Below are positions 26,205 through 36,116 of a stretch of 64,000 nucleotides of DNA, in pieces (within the stretch, counting starts at the first letter, position 1; every line of letters begins with the position of its first letter). A program made the position numbers and the translations under genes. The notes under the pieces are model-generated. The model saw nothing but the letters and a program-made list of their open reading frames with translations. It searched no databases and was not told where the DNA came from. The DNA is from Desulfovibrio sp. JC010 (GTDB taxonomy: Bacteria; Desulfobacterota; Desulfovibrionia; Desulfovibrionales; Desulfovibrionaceae): assembly GCF_010470675.1 (NCBI RefSeq), contig NZ_VOIQ01000012.1:89443-153442 (forward strand). Reading direction: 5' to 3'.

Positions 26205-27455
26205 TCAGGGGGTTCCCGGAATCTGAAAAAAGCTGTTCGCCCAGCGGGTGGACTCGTAGTAGCTTTTGGAAACCTGTACCGGATCCAGATCGAGTTCTCC
26301 CAGCAGGAATTCGAGATTGTCCCAGTCTCCGGCTTCAAAGAAAGAAGTCAGTTCCAGATACCTGTTGTAAATATTGTCTTCCCCGCACAGGGCATCATTG
26401 ATTTCTTCTTCAAGGGGCAGGTAGCTGGTCAGTTCTTTCATGGACATGTCGAACATGGCACCGAGCAGAGAGAAAAGTCCCAGCAGGAACATGGAATCCG
26501 GTGCCAATCCTTTACCGGAACGCAGAGCGACCAGTTGCAGAAATTTTGCCCGTTGGGTTGCCAGTTGAGGAAGTTCCCGGCTTTTTTCTTCCGGGGTCAG
26601 GTCGGTAAGCAGGATGACCCGCAACCAGTTTTTGAGCATCTTCCAGCCAGCCAGCACAAGGGCCTGCTTGATGGAAGTTATCTTTTGAGAAAAGCCGAAA
26701 GTGGGCGAATTAAGCAGGGTCAGCAATCTGAAGCTGATAGAAACATCATTTTGTAAAGCATCGGCAAGAGCTTTGAAATCCGGAGACGGGTCTTCGATGA
26801 GCTTGAGCAGCTTGAGCTTTACAATTTCACCGGAGCGCAGCTTGCGGCCTTTTATGTTTTCCGGTTTCTTGAAGTAAAACCCCTGAAAAAAATTGAAACC
26901 CATTTTCTGGGCCAGATTATACTGGGCATTGTTCTCAACCCGCTTGGCGATGACTTTGGTATTGTATTCCTTGCACAGGTCGCAGATGCGGTTCAGTTTT
27001 TCTTCATCTGCAGACAGAATGTCCACAATGATTGCATCGGCATAAGCGATCAGAAATTCACCCTGGGGCCTTGCTTCAAAATCATCAATGGCAATGTAGT
27101 AACCGTCTTTGGACAGTTCCTGCAGGGCTTTGATCAGGTTGGGAGTGGGAGGTGTTGTTTCCGGAATCTGAACAACCGTCTTTCCCGCTGGCAGGGAGTA
27201 GGGGATTTTATCCATGACGGCTTTGTGGGAAAAATTGACCACCAGCTTTACGTTATCCGGCATTTTTTCACCGGGGGCGGCGCACAGGTCAGCCGCTACG
27301 CGCAGGGTCGCTTTGTAGCTGTCGGAAATTTCAGCACTGGTCGCTTCGCTGCTGCCTCTGAAAAGCAGCTCATACCCCCACAGGGACTGATCAGGCATGA
27401 GAATGGGCTGGCGCGCGAAAAATATTTTGTCGTAAAGCGGTTTTTTGCCGGGCAT
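26205..27455 (-). CDS. Degenerate EAL-HDOD signalling protein
   Basis: This 416-residue protein joins an N-terminal EAL-like domain (about 1-210) to a C-terminal HDOD domain (about 215-405). The EAL half has lost canonical residues: YELLFRG replaces the EAL motif, DDFEA replaces DDFGTG and AKRVEN replaces AEGVE, so c-di-GMP hydrolysis is unlikely. The HDOD half reads LLTLLNSPTFGFSQKITSIKQALVLAGWKMLKNWLRVILL and is usually a protein-interaction module in signalling. The architecture is that of YuxH-like proteins. It precedes the kinase and radical SAM genes on the same strand. Confidence 0.9.
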   Translation of the reverse strand: MPGKKPLYDKIFFARQPILMPDQSLWGYELLFRGSSEATSAEISDSYKATLRVAADLCAAPGEKMPDNVKLVVNFSHKAVMDKIPYSLPAGKTVVQIPETTPPTPNLIKALQELSKDGYYIAIDDFEARPQGEFLIAYADAIIVDILSADEEKLNRICDLCKEYNTKVIAKRVENNAQYNLAQKMGFNFFQGFYFKKPENIKGRKLRSGEIVKLKLLKLIEDPSPDFKALADALQNDVSISFRLLTLLNSPTFGFSQKITSIKQALVLAGWKMLKNWLRVILLTDLTPEEKSRELPQLATQRAKFLQLVALRSGKGLAPDSMFLLGLFSLLGAMFDMSMKELTSYLPLEEEINDALCGEDNIYNRYLELTSFFEAGDWDNLEFLLGELDLDPVQVSKSYYESTRWANSFFQIPGTP

Positions 27456-27559
27456 GTGTGGTCTATTCCTGCTTGCTGTTTTGTTAAGGGATATATTGTT
27501 TTTTATTTAATATCCAGAACTTCACAGCAATGAGAAGCAATATCATTAAAAAAATAACA

Positions 27560-27599
27560 CAAAATAAAAAAGGCGGAACCGCATAAGCAGTTCCGCCTG
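27560..27599 (-). terminator. Terminator of the rplM-rpsI operon
   Basis: A stem of 10 bp (aggcggaacc/ggttccgcct with one mismatch) is followed on the minus strand by a long T run (TTTTTTATTTTG). Confidence 0.93.
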
Positions 27600-27630
27600 A
27601 ATGGTCTTGCGAATAAATCCGCAGTACTTC

Positions 27631-28023
27631 TTAACGTTTGGAGTACTGGAATTTGGCGCGTGCACCGGGCTGACCGTATTTTTTACGCTCTTTCTTACGA
27701 GCATCACGGGTCAGGAGACCGGCACGTTTGAGGATCGGACGAAGTTCAGGATCGATCTCGATCAGTGCGCGGGAGATGCCGTGTCTTACAGCCTGAGCCT
27801 GACCTGCAACTCCACCGCCGTCAGCGTTGACTTTGATGTCGAACTTGCCGAGGGTCTTGGTCAGTTTCAGGGGCTGCTGAACGATCATCTGCAGGGTTTT
27901 ACGAGGAAAGTAATCTTCGTAATTTTTACCGTTAACGGTGATTGCACCGGTTCCCTCATAAAGGCGGGTACGGGCAACAGCGTTCTTTCTTCTGCCAGTA
28001 GCGTAATTGAAATCTTTACTCAT
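27631..28023 (-). CDS. rpsI: 30S ribosomal protein S9
   Basis: The 130-residue protein is full length. Hallmarks are [18 protein letters not shown], the [21 protein letters not shown] block, and the C-terminal tail ending in SKR that contacts the P-site tRNA ([11 protein letters not shown]). It follows rplM by 19 bases in the standard order. S9 is part of the 30S head. Confidence 0.98.
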   Translation of the reverse strand: MSKDFNYATGRRKNAVARTRLYEGTGAITVNGKNYEDYFPRKTLQMIVQQPLKLTKTLGKFDIKVNADGGGVAGQAQAVRHGISRALIEIDPELRPILKRAGLLTRDARKKERKKYGQPGARAKFQYSKR

Positions 28024-28042
28024 TTTATTGCTCCACCCTTAA

Positions 28043-28471
28043 TTAGAATTCCAGCGCTTTGGGCTGCTGTGCAGTGTGAGGATGATCGGTACCAGCATAT
28101 ACTTTCAGCTTTTTGATCATCTGTCTGCCGAGGCGGCTCTTGGGGAGCATGCCGCGGACTGCGGTTTCGATAACTACTTCAGGCTTCTTCTCAAGCATAA
28201 CCTTGAGAGTTCTTTCTTTCAGACCACCGGGGTGGTTGGTGTGCTTGTAGTAGCGTTTGTTATCCAGTTTGTTGCCGGTAACCTTGATTTTGTCTGCGTT
28301 AAGCACGACTACGAAATCGCCGGTGTCCATGTGAGGGGTGAAGATAGCTTTATCTTTTCCTCTCAGTTTGTTGGCGATCTGGGTTGCCAGGCGTCCGAGT
28401 ACCATATCTTTAGCATCAACTACGAACCACTCGCGGCTGATGTCTTCGTCTTTAGGAATATATGTCTTCAT
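28043..28471 (-). CDS. rplM: 50S ribosomal protein L13
   Basis: The 142-residue protein is full length. Recognisable parts are [60 protein letters not shown] and [23 protein letters not shown]13 is an early-assembly 50S protein. It leads the two-gene rplM-rpsI operon. GGAG lies 6-8 bases before the ATG, and a strong sigma70 promoter is visible upstream. Confidence 0.98.
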   Translation of the reverse strand: MKTYIPKDEDISREWFVVDAKDMVLGRLATQIANKLRGKDKAIFTPHMDTGDFVVVLNADKIKVTGNKLDNKRYYKHTNHPGGLKERTLKVMLEKKPEVVIETAVRGMLPKSRLGRQMIKKLKVYAGTDHPHTAQQPKALEF

Positions 28472-28506
28472 TAGAAATGCTCCTTACATGAAATCTGGGA
28501 AGGGGA

Positions 28507-28536
28507 TGTATACAAGCATTGAGTGTTGGATGTCAA
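28507..28536 (-). promoter_or_regulatory. Sigma70 promoter for rplM-rpsI
   Basis: On the minus strand a perfect -35 TTGACA (28531-28536) is separated by 18 bases from TATACA (28507-28512), ending 36 bases before the rplM ATG. Position and match to consensus are good. Confidence 0.75.
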
Positions 28537-28561
28537 GCTTAAAAAATCCCTTTTTTGCAGA

Positions 28562-31204
28562 TTATGACTCTGCAACCAGTTTCTTGAGGGTTGCGAATGC
28601 TTTTTCAATTCCAGCGGGGTTGGTTCCACCGGCCTGCGCCATATCGGGCCTGCCGCCACCACCGCCGCCTACCTCAGCTGCAACGGGTTTGATTAATGCG
28701 CCGGCCTTGAATCTATCGTGCAAGTCCTTGGTCACGGCGATAATCAGGGAAACTTTACCACCATCAACCTCTGCGACAAGGCAGAAGATGCCGGAATCCA
28801 TTTTGGATTTCAGGGCATCGGCCTGATCGCGCAGAGCTTTGACATTGGTAACTTCGAGCTTGGCTGCGAGCACTTTCACGCCGCCAATCTCTTCTACGGA
28901 ACTCATCAGGTCCGCACCTGCACCGGAAGCCAGTTTTGACTGAAGCTTGTCATTGGCTTTGGTAAGTTCCTTCACCTGAGACTGCAGGGCCGCAATTCTG
29001 TCGGCCAGCTGTCCGGGTGCTGCTTTGAGCATAGCGGAAGATGTAACGACTTCAGCGCGCTGCTCCTGCAGAAATTTGAGTGAATTCCAGCCGGTTGCGG
29101 CTTCGATGCGGCGGATACCCGCAGCAACTCCGGACTCGGACTGGATTATAAATGTTCCGGCTTCACCGGTCGCCTTGAGGTGGGTACCACCGCAAAGTTC
29201 CATGGATTCGCCCGGAATTTCAACAACTCTGACCACGTCACCGTACTTTTCGCCGAAGAGTGCGGTTGCGCCTTTAGCGGCGGCTTCGTCACTTTTCATT
29301 TCCTGTACGACTACGGGAGTGTCGCCCAGTATAGCACGGTTTACCTCATTTTCAACCTGCCCGATTTCTTCGGGAGTCATGGCTGCAATGTGGGTGAAGT
29401 CAAAACGTAAACGGTCAGGTCCCACCAGTGACCCGGACTGTTTGACGTGGTCGCCCAGAACATTTTTCAGGGCAGCGTGGAGCAGGTGTGTAACTGTGTG
29501 GTTACGTTCTGTTGCTGTCCTTGTTTCCGGTGCGACTTCAAGCTTGGCTTCCTGATCGATGATCAGTTCGCCTTCGCTTACGAAAATTTTGGATGCGGTA
29601 AGTCCTGCGGAAGCCTTAACGGTTTCCAGTACTTCCGCGTTACCGGTCATGGTGCCTACAGCTCCGGTATCTCCCATCTGACCGCCGGATTCACCGTAGA
29701 AGGGGGTCGCGGCGGTGATGATCCAGCCGCCTTCGCCCTGAGTGATTTTCTCAAGGTGTTCACCTTCTTCGGAAAGCAGGTTCACGATGCGGGATTCTGT
29801 GGTCAGCTCGGTGTAGCCGCTGAAGCTGTTGCTTAAGCCCGCTTCCAGAACCTGACGGAAAATCGCGCCGGAGTTCTTTTCGCCGGAACCTTTCCAGGCC
29901 GCTTTGGCGCGATCCTTCTGTTCTTTCATGGCTGCGGTGAAGCCTGCTTCGTCAACATTGAAATCACGTTTTTCCGCGATATCGTTGATGATGTCCAGCG
30001 GGAAGCCGAAGGTGTCATAGAGCTTGAAAGCTGTCTCACCGGAGATGAGTTTCTTGCCTTCTTTTTTCAGCTCTTCCATTTCTTCTTCAAGGATCAGCAG
30101 CCCTTTGTCCAGAGTCTGGCTGAAACGCTCTTCCTCTTCCTTGACCATGCGGGCCATGAAATCTTTGTTGTCCAGCAGTTCTGGGAACTGGCCGCTCATT
30201 TCTTCCACAACCATGGCGGTTGTTTCGTGGAGGAACGGATCGGTCAGGCCGAGCAGACGGCCGAAGCGGAACGCACGGCGGATCAGACGGCGCAGCACGT
30301 AGCCGCGGCCTTCGTTGGAAGGCAGGATCTGGTCGGTGATCAGGAAAGCGATGGAGCGGGAATGATCGGCGATAACCTGCAAAGCAGTGTCGATTTCCTT
30401 GTCTTCCTTGTATTTAACTCCGGCTTTCTTGGCCACAGCCTGAATCATGGGCTGAAAAATATCGGTCTCGAAGTTGGACTGCACGCCCTGACAAACCGCA
30501 GTGATGCGCTCCAGACCCATTCCGGTATCAATGGAGGGACGGGGCAGGGGAGTGCGGGTGCCGTCTGCAGCCTGGTCGAACTGCATGAAGACGAGGTTCC
30601 AGATTTCGAGGTAACGGTCGCAGTCACATTTGCCGATGCCGCAATTGGGGCCGCAGCTCATGTCTTCGCCCTGATCGATGTGGACCTCGGTGCAGGGACC
30701 GCAGGGACCGGTGTCACCCATGGACCAGAAGTTTTCCTTCTCGCCGAGGCGGTAGATGCGCTCAGCAGGAAAGTTTACAACCTTCTGCCAGAGTTCATCC
30801 GCTTCATCGTCATCAGTAAAGATGGTGACGTAAAGTTTTTCTTTGGGCAGCCCCAGTTCCTCAGTGAGGAATTCCCAGCAAAATTTAATGGCGTCTTCTT
30901 TAAAGTAGTCGCCGAAGGAGAAGTTTCCGAGCATTTCAAAAAAGGTGTGGTGGCGTGCGGTACGGCCTACATTTTCGAGGTCGTTGTGCTTGCCGCCCAC
31001 GCGCAGACACTTCTGGGAAGTAGTCGCTCGTACGTAGTCCCTTTTTTCCTGACCGATGAAGGTGTTCTTGAACTGAACCATACCCGCGTTGGTAAAAAGC
31101 AGGGTCGGATCGTCCTTGGGAACGAGGGAGGAGCTGTCTACAATTGTGTGTCCGTTCTTTTCGAAATACTTAAGGAATCTTTCTCTGATTTCACTGGCCT
31201 TCAT
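28562..31204 (-). CDS. alaS: Alanyl-tRNA synthetase
   Basis: This 880-residue enzyme attaches alanine to tRNA-Ala and edits Ser and Gly mischarging. The class II catalytic start is [21 protein letters not shown] with [28 protein letters not shown]. The editing domain has the Zn motif [12 protein letters not shown] (HXXXH) and [13 protein letters not shown]. The C-terminal DHHA1 domain ends with the Gly-rich [15 protein letters not shown]. It lies downstream of recA on the same strand with about 110 bases between, a conserved recA-alaS neighbourhood, here without recX. Confidence 0.98.
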   Translation of the reverse strand: MKASEIRERFLKYFEKNGHTIVDSSSLVPKDDPTLLFTNAGMVQFKNTFIGQEKRDYVRATTSQKCLRVGGKHNDLENVGRTARHHTFFEMLGNFSFGDYFKEDAIKFCWEFLTEELGLPKEKLYVTIFTDDDEADELWQKVVNFPAERIYRLGEKENFWSMGDTGPCGPCTEVHIDQGEDMSCGPNCGIGKCDCDRYLEIWNLVFMQFDQAADGTRTPLPRPSIDTGMGLERITAVCQGVQSNFETDIFQPMIQAVAKKAGVKYKEDKEIDTALQVIADHSRSIAFLITDQILPSNEGRGYVLRRLIRRAFRFGRLLGLTDPFLHETTAMVVEEMSGQFPELLDNKDFMARMVKEEEERFSQTLDKGLLILEEEMEELKKEGKKLISGETAFKLYDTFGFPLDIINDIAEKRDFNVDEAGFTAAMKEQKDRAKAAWKGSGEKNSGAIFRQVLEAGLSNSFSGYTELTTESRIVNLLSEEGEHLEKITQGEGGWIITAATPFYGESGGQMGDTGAVGTMTGNAEVLETVKASAGLTASKIFVSEGELIIDQEAKLEVAPETRTATERNHTVTHLLHAALKNVLGDHVKQSGSLVGPDRLRFDFTHIAAMTPEEIGQVENEVNRAILGDTPVVVQEMKSDEAAAKGATALFGEKYGDVVRVVEIPGESMELCGGTHLKATGEAGTFIIQSESGVAAGIRRIEAATGWNSLKFLQEQRAEVVTSSAMLKAAPGQLADRIAALQSQVKELTKANDKLQSKLASGAGADLMSSVEEIGGVKVLAAKLEVTNVKALRDQADALKSKMDSGIFCLVAEVDGGKVSLIIAVTKDLHDRFKAGALIKPVAAEVGGGGGGRPDMAQAGGTNPAGIEKAFATLKKLVAES

Positions 31205-31265
31205 GGGCTGTCTCCGTAATAGCTATAACACCGAAAAGAGATATTTCCTCTCGGTTTTATTTACA

Positions 31266-31287
31266 GGCTCCCGCCGAAACGGGAGCC
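31266..31287 (-). terminator. Hairpin downstream of recA
   Basis: A hairpin (ggctcccg/cgggagcc, 8 bp, loop ccgaaa) lies 28 bases past the recA stop. The minus-strand downstream side (TGTAAATAAAACC) has no clean T run, so it may be an attenuator or processing site rather than a full terminator, leaving read-through into alaS possible. Confidence 0.5.
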
Positions 31288-31315
31288 GTCAAAATCTATG
31301 CTGGGCCAACAGGCT

Positions 31316-32383
31316 TTACTCTGTAGGTCTCTGTTCGTCAACCTTCTCGTCTACATTCGCATCAGGATCTTCTTTAATGCCGAGGTGGATGAGAAGTTTG
31401 TCTTCAATCTGTTCGCGGATTTCCGGGGTTTCAGCAAGGAAGGCGCGTACGTTTTCCTTGCCCTGTCCCAGCCGTTCGGATCCGAAGGCGTACCATGCAC
31501 CGGATTTGTCCACAACGCCGTGATCCACGCCGAGGTCGAGCAGCTCTCCTTCGCGGGACATGCCTGTTCCATAAAGGATATCAACCAGTGCTTCGCGAAA
31601 CGGCGGCGCAACTTTGTTTTTAATGACCTTGATCCTTGTGCGGGAACCGAAAACCTCATCTTTGTCTTTCAGGGTCTGGATTCTGCGGATATCCAGACGG
31701 ACAGAGGAATAGAATTTAAGCGCGTTACCACCGGAAGTTGTTTCCGGGCTGCCGTATCCGGTCATGCCGATCTTCATGCGGATCTGGTTGATGAAAAGTA
31801 CGACGGCCTTCGATTTATGGATGGTACCGGTCAGTTTTCTCAGGGCATGGGACATAAGTCTGGCCTGTCCGCCGACCTGTGTCTCACCCATGTTGCCTTC
31901 CAGTTCCGCCTGCGGAATAAGCGCGGCAACGGAGTCGATAATTACAATATCAACCGCACCGGAGCGGACCAGCAGGTCGGTGATCTCAAGGGCCTGCTCA
32001 CCGTAGTCCGGCTGGGAAATGAGCAGTTCGTCAGTGTTTACGCCAAGTCTTTTGGCGTATTTCACATCAAGGGCGTGTTCCGCATCTACAAATGCCGCGG
32101 TGCCGCCCGCTTTCTGGCATTCCGCAATAACGTGCAGGGCCAGAGTTGTTTTACCTGAAGATTCCGGGCCGTATACCTCAGTGATTCTGCCCTTGGGGAT
32201 ACCGCCGATGCCCAGAGCCATATCAAGGCTGATGGATCCGGTGGGAATTACCGGAATCTGCTGTGCCACATCGGAATCAAGGCGCATGATGGAGCCCTTG
32301 CCGAACTTGCGTTCAATGGTGGTCAGGGCTGTGGATAAGGCGGCCTTGCGGAGTTCTTCGGGATTTGCGTTCTTCTTGCTCAT
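31316..32383 (-). CDS. recA: RecA recombinase
   Basis: The 355-residue protein is typical. Walker A is [11 protein letters not shown] (after EVYG), Walker B is [12 protein letters not shown], and the L2 loop is present as the block [28 protein letters not shown]. RecA forms the ATP-dependent nucleoprotein filament for recombination and triggers LexA cleavage. The C-terminus is acidic. No clear LexA box was found upstream, though I could not score it. It is the first gene of the recA-alaS unit. Confidence 0.98.
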   Translation of the reverse strand: MSKKNANPEELRKAALSTALTTIERKFGKGSIMRLDSDVAQQIPVIPTGSISLDMALGIGGIPKGRITEVYGPESSGKTTLALHVIAECQKAGGTAAFVDAEHALDVKYAKRLGVNTDELLISQPDYGEQALEITDLLVRSGAVDIVIIDSVAALIPQAELEGNMGETQVGGQARLMSHALRKLTGTIHKSKAVVLFINQIRMKIGMTGYGSPETTSGGNALKFYSSVRLDIRRIQTLKDKDEVFGSRTRIKVIKNKVAPPFREALVDILYGTGMSREGELLDLGVDHGVVDKSGAWYAFGSERLGQGKENVRAFLAETPEIREQIEDKLLIHLGIKEDPDANVDEKVDEQRPTE

Positions 32384-32604
32384 TTTATCTCCATATAAAG
32401 TTGGACGTTCAATGTTTCCTGTTCCTGTTTATCGTCACATGCACAAGGGACGCGGAATGCGATTGTTCGTCCTTCTGCCCTCTTTCACCGAATTTTCGAC
32501 ATAAGGGGCAAGTGCTTCCCATATCAAACGCATGTGGATTTTGCAATGGATTCGGGGGTACGGATTTTGTTGCGGTTTCCATAAAAGCAGGGTACAGCCG
32601 CCCC

Positions 32605-33648
32605 ATGAACAAACAATATGACGCTCTGGCCCTGTTTTCCGGGGGCCTCGACAGTATATTAGCCTGCAGGGTGATTCAGGATCAGGGATTGAAAGTCCTC
32701 GGTCTGCACTTTGTGACGCCTTTTTTCGGTAATCCCGAGAAGATAGAACATTGGCAGGAAGTTTACGGGGTGGAGATTCTCCCCGTGGACATCAGCGAAA
32801 AATATGTCCGGATGATGCTCGATGTGCCCGACCACGGCATGGGCAAGCTGGTTAACCCTTGTGTGGACTGCAAAATCATGATGATCAGCCACGCCAAAGC
32901 TCTCATGGAAGAGTATGGCGCGAAATTCATCATTTCCGGGGAGGTCACCGGACAGCGGCCCATGTCCCAGCGTCCGCCGACCCTCAACGCCATCCGTAAT
33001 TGTTCCGAAACCGGAGACATCCTGCTCCGTCCGCTCTGCGCCCAGTCGCAGCCGGAAACCGCAGTGGAAAAATCCGGTCTGGTGGATCGTTCAAAGCTGC
33101 CCAATATTTTCGGGCGCGGTCGTAAAGAACAGCTCCAGATGGCCAAGGATTACGGTTTTTCAGAAATTCCCACTCCCGCAGGGGGCTGCAAGCTCACCGA
33201 GCAGGAGAATGCGGCCCGCTATTTTCCGCTGTTGCAGCGTTTAGAAGAAGCGGACGTGAATTCCTTTCAGCTGGCAACCACCGGACGCCAGTTCTGGGCC
33301 GGAAACAAGATGCTCGTAGTAGGCCGCAATAAAAATGACAACGAGCGCATCGAAGATCTCTACGAAGCCGAAGATTACCTTTTCGAAGTGCGCGGTTTTC
33401 CCGGTCCGCTGAGCATCGGTCGCGCTTTCTGCCATGAAGAATGGACGCAGCAGGAAGTGCTCGATGCCGCAGCCATGACCGCATCATTCTCGCCCAAGGC
33501 TGTGAAATCCGGCGAAGAAATCCACGTGGCGGTAATCGGACCCGAAGGCGAGATGATCGTGACGGTCATGCCTAATCGTGATACCTCTTTTGTTCGGCCT
33601 ACGCTTGATGGCTTGAAAGAATGGAAGAAGGAGCGCGGAGGGCTTTAA
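32605..33648 (+). CDS. PP-loop thiouridylase-like protein (MnmA/ThiI-like with NFACT-R-like C-terminus)
   Basis: The start at 32605 gives a product of 347 residues beginning MNKQYDALALFSGGLDSILA, with the N-type ATP pyrophosphatase PP-loop SGGLDS. The central segment GKLVNPCVDCKIMMISHAKALMEEYGAKFIISGEVTGQRPMSQR is typical of tRNA sulfurtransferase-like proteins and holds a CXXC (PCVDC). The C-terminal region resembles the NFACT-R-type RNA-binding domain seen in such bacterial fusions. A role in tRNA thiolation is likely. The longer frame to 32365 has no ribosome-binding site and no homology I can see. A palindromic repeat follows its stop. Confidence 0.85.
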   Translation: MNKQYDALALFSGGLDSILACRVIQDQGLKVLGLHFVTPFFGNPEKIEHWQEVYGVEILPVDISEKYVRMMLDVPDHGMGKLVNPCVDCKIMMISHAKALMEEYGAKFIISGEVTGQRPMSQRPPTLNAIRNCSETGDILLRPLCAQSQPETAVEKSGLVDRSKLPNIFGRGRKEQLQMAKDYGFSEIPTPAGGCKLTEQENAARYFPLLQRLEEADVNSFQLATTGRQFWAGNKMLVVGRNKNDNERIEDLYEAEDYLFEVRGFPGPLSIGRAFCHEEWTQQEVLDAAAMTASFSPKAVKSGEEIHVAVIGPEGEMIVTVMPNRDTSFVRPTLDGLKEWKKERGGL

Positions 33649-33671
33649 AGATACCTCTTAGCGAAGCTAAA

Positions 33672-33734
33672 TAAAAGGTTTTGGGATTCTTAAACCCTTT
33701 TGCAAAAGGGTTTAAGCCGCCGGAGGCGAAATCA
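33672..33734. repeat. Palindromic intergenic repeat, copy 1
   Basis: This 63 bp sequence matches 40662-40724 over its full length and 63821-63874 over the first 54 bp. Its core is a perfect 28 bp palindrome made of cttaaaccctttt, a central gc and the reverse complement arm. It is followed by a GC-rich segment gccgccggaggcgaaatca. It sits 23 bases past the stop of the thiouridylase-like gene, and a nearby aaaagcgcgaagcgcatcaa block recurs in variant form after copy 2. Confidence 0.9.
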
Positions 33735-33775
33735 CCCGACAAAAGCGCGAAGCGCATCAACTCAAAGGGTTCTAA

Positions 33776-34723
33776 ATGCTTTCTAATATATTTTTCTTTG
33801 TCCTGAGTATTTTTCTGCTCTGGTTCGGCGCGGACTGGATTGTCGAGTCTGCTTCGAAGATTGCCAGAAAGTACAAGGTTTCCGATCTGGTCATCGGGTT
33901 GACCATTGTGGCTTTCGGTACTTCGGCACCGGAATTTCTGGTCACAGCCACGGCGGCGTTTAAGGGATTATCGGATATTTCCCTTTCCAATGTGGTCGGG
34001 TCCAATATTTTCAACCTCGGTTTTATTCTGGGACTGATGGCCCTGATCAAGCCGCTGCCGACTAACAGATCGCTGGCAATGCGCGATGCACCGCTGCTGC
34101 TGGCAACCACAGCCATGATTCTGGGGCTGGCCTATTTTGATATGCTGGACCGCGCTGCCGGGATCACTTTGCTGGCTATTCTGGGCGGTTATATCAGTTA
34201 TTTGCTGGTGCATAGCAAACGGGCAGCCAGTGCCATGGCCGGGATTGTTCCCGAAGTGGAAGAGGATGACGGCACCGCGCTTAGCGCAAAAGACTGGGGC
34301 CAGTTGCTAGCCGGATTTATCGGTATCGCGCTGGGCGGTGAATTCATGGTTGATTCAGCGTCTGAGATCGCGCGCCATTTCGGTGTTTCCAACTGGGTGA
34401 TCGGCATGACCATTGTTGCTGCCGGGACCTCCCTGCCGGAACTGGTGACCTGTCTTGCCGCGTCGCTGAAAGGGCGTAATGAAATGCTGCTCGGAAACCT
34501 GATCGGCAGTGACTTTTTCAACTTCGCAGGGGTGCTCGGCCTGACCTGCCTGATGCGTCCGCTGGAAGTTTCCCCGGATGCGATCCCGGGTCTGACCGTA
34601 CTGGTCGGCATGGTCGCGCTGGTGCTTTTCTTTATCCGCACCGGCTGGAAAGTCAGCAGGCTGGAGGGGGCGATACTGGTCTGCCTGAGCCTTGGACGCT
34701 GGGCTTTTGATTTTATGGGTTAA
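33776..34723 (+). CDS. Calcium/sodium antiporter (CaCA family, YrbG-like)
   Basis: This 315-residue membrane protein has about ten hydrophobic segments and the two inverted alpha repeats of the CaCA superfamily. The first has VAFGTSAPEFLVTATAA followed by NVVGSNIFNLGFILGL, and the second has VAAGTSLPELVTCLAASLKGRNEMLLGNLIGSDFFN. These GTSxPE and GSNxFN motifs form the ion-binding site. It exchanges Na or H for Ca across the inner membrane. A short central loop carries acidic residues (EVEEDDGTAL). The bidirectional terminator follows directly. Confidence 0.95.
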   Translation: MLSNIFFFVLSIFLLWFGADWIVESASKIARKYKVSDLVIGLTIVAFGTSAPEFLVTATAAFKGLSDISLSNVVGSNIFNLGFILGLMALIKPLPTNRSLAMRDAPLLLATTAMILGLAYFDMLDRAAGITLLAILGGYISYLLVHSKRAASAMAGIVPEVEEDDGTALSAKDWGQLLAGFIGIALGGEFMVDSASEIARHFGVSNWVIGMTIVAAGTSLPELVTCLAASLKGRNEMLLGNLIGSDFFNFAGVLGLTCLMRPLEVSPDAIPGLTVLVGMVALVLFFIRTGWKVSRLEGAILVCLSLGRWAFDFMG

Positions 34724-34749
34724 TTAGTTTTGGAAAATGGTTTTGATGG

Positions 34750-34783
34750 GCCTCCCGCGTCGTTTGGTGCGGGAGGCTTTTTA
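34750..34783. terminator. Bidirectional terminator between antiporter and DUF6765-like gene
   Basis: A 9 bp GC-rich stem (gcctcccgc/gcgggaggc) with a 10-base loop and a T run (tttttattta) on the plus side ends within 2 bases of the convergent gene's stop. The minus side has weaker U-rich sequence. Confidence 0.8.
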
Positions 34784-34784
34784 T

Positions 34785-35891
34785 TTAGGCTACTACTAGA
34801 TCATTGTCAGGAAGCAAATTGCGAAGGACATAATGGCGGTGGTATGAGGCGGCTTGGTAAAACTGGTATACATCTCTACTTTTAATTATTTCTGATGCCT
34901 TGTCGCCGTGAAGTCTTGATTTTTCTTTGAGCCACTCTTCTCCGAGGTATTCAGGGATCTCTTCATTGTTCCCAAGAATTTTCTCCTCGGAGACAGCCTT
35001 TTTCCATCTTTCGGTGCGAGCTTCCTCATTCGGTTCGCTGCCTTCTTCTTCTCCGCCTTTGAATTCAATAATTGCTTGAATTTTAGGTTTGATCTCTGCG
35101 AAGTCGATTCTGTCGCCCCCTTTTACTCCCTGTTTAGCTTCAGTGTATCGCACAAACATGCCGTGCAGAGCTTCACATGCTTCAAGAAAAGTTTTGGGGT
35201 TGTCTCTCATTTCGCATCTTCCGGCATATTCGTATTCAAAATCCCATTTTAAATACGGTCGGTCAGGAAAGGTGCAGGCCGCGCCGTGACCAAGAGCCCC
35301 AGACAGAGTTTCCGCAAACCACGATTTGATGTTTGCAAGCAACCCTGATTCTTTTGAATAGTTACTTTTGAATTCCTTTTGTCTGTCAAGAAGATATTTT
35401 TCTGTGTTGTTGGGAATTTCGTAAAAATTGAAACTGTCGTTTATTATTTCGTTCTGTCTGGAACTGACGCCACTGAATCCATAGTGAGAGAATGTGTCGG
35501 CATAAACATGAGCTGTGATTCCGATGAGTTCATCTGAAAATTTTATATCGTCGGCGTGATCCAAATGATTAGCTACCATTGCTTGGGCAATTTTACTGTC
35601 TTTGCGACAGATAAGCCTTTCCGAGAATTTTTCTCCTTCATTTCCGGGAAGGAAATGGAACGGCACCCAGACCAGCCGCTGATCATCCGTGTCGATGTTT
35701 CGTAGATGGTACCAATGATGTGCGGTTGCGCGCGATTGCAGAGCCCCGCCATCTTTGAATTCAATTGCTTTGCTGGCTGCATTGTCATCCACAAACTGGG
35801 CGGCGCTGGCAATAATCTGGGCTTTGCCTCGGCCGATCCCTGCCGCACGAGCCATGACGTAGGTTCCGTAGTAATGCATGTCTTTTTGCAT
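34785..35891 (-). CDS. DUF6765-like protein
   Basis: The start at 35891 (MQKDMHYYGTYVMARAAG) is chosen because the family characteristically begins at this motif and an AAAGG ribosome-binding site precedes it. An in-frame alternative at 36029 would add a hydrophobic segment (LLNYFLYCIVLFLGIIIG) and also has a plausible GAGG. The 368-residue product shows GKAQIIASAAQFVDDNA, HHWYHLRN and the His-rich ITAHVYADTFSHYGFSGV, typical of DUF6765-type proteins, possibly metal binding through the clustered His and Asp residues. No function is known to me. The region is AT-rich with a weak match to neighbours. Confidence 0.7.
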   Translation of the reverse strand: MQKDMHYYGTYVMARAAGIGRGKAQIIASAAQFVDDNAASKAIEFKDGGALQSRATAHHWYHLRNIDTDDQRLVWVPFHFLPGNEGEKFSERLICRKDSKIAQAMVANHLDHADDIKFSDELIGITAHVYADTFSHYGFSGVSSRQNEIINDSFNFYEIPNNTEKYLLDRQKEFKSNYSKESGLLANIKSWFAETLSGALGHGAACTFPDRPYLKWDFEYEYAGRCEMRDNPKTFLEACEALHGMFVRYTEAKQGVKGGDRIDFAEIKPKIQAIIEFKGGEEEGSEPNEEARTERWKKAVSEEKILGNNEEIPEYLGEEWLKEKSRLHGDKASEIIKSRDVYQFYQAASYHRHYVLRNLLPDNDLVVA

Positions 35892-36116
35892 AATAAACCT
35901 TTCTGTAATTAAATGGATATTTAAAAGATGAAGACCTATAATTATGCCTAAAAATAAGACGATGCAATATAGAAAATAATTTAATAGTGAGTGCTTGCGG
36001 CTAAAAATCATACCTTCAAAGTTTGCCATACCTCTTTATAACCCCTCGCATTTTCTCCCCATCTGGCGTATGCATGAAATAAATACAGATAATTCGCGCA
36101 GCATAAGGAGTTCGTG

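Noticed and set aside
30227..31219. 330-residue open frame opposite alaS
   Set aside because: Antisense shadow; alaS motifs are intact on the other strand.
32384..32604. LexA-type SOS box upstream of recA
   Set aside because: No convincing inverted repeat was found by eye; the lineage-specific LexA motif is not certain to me.
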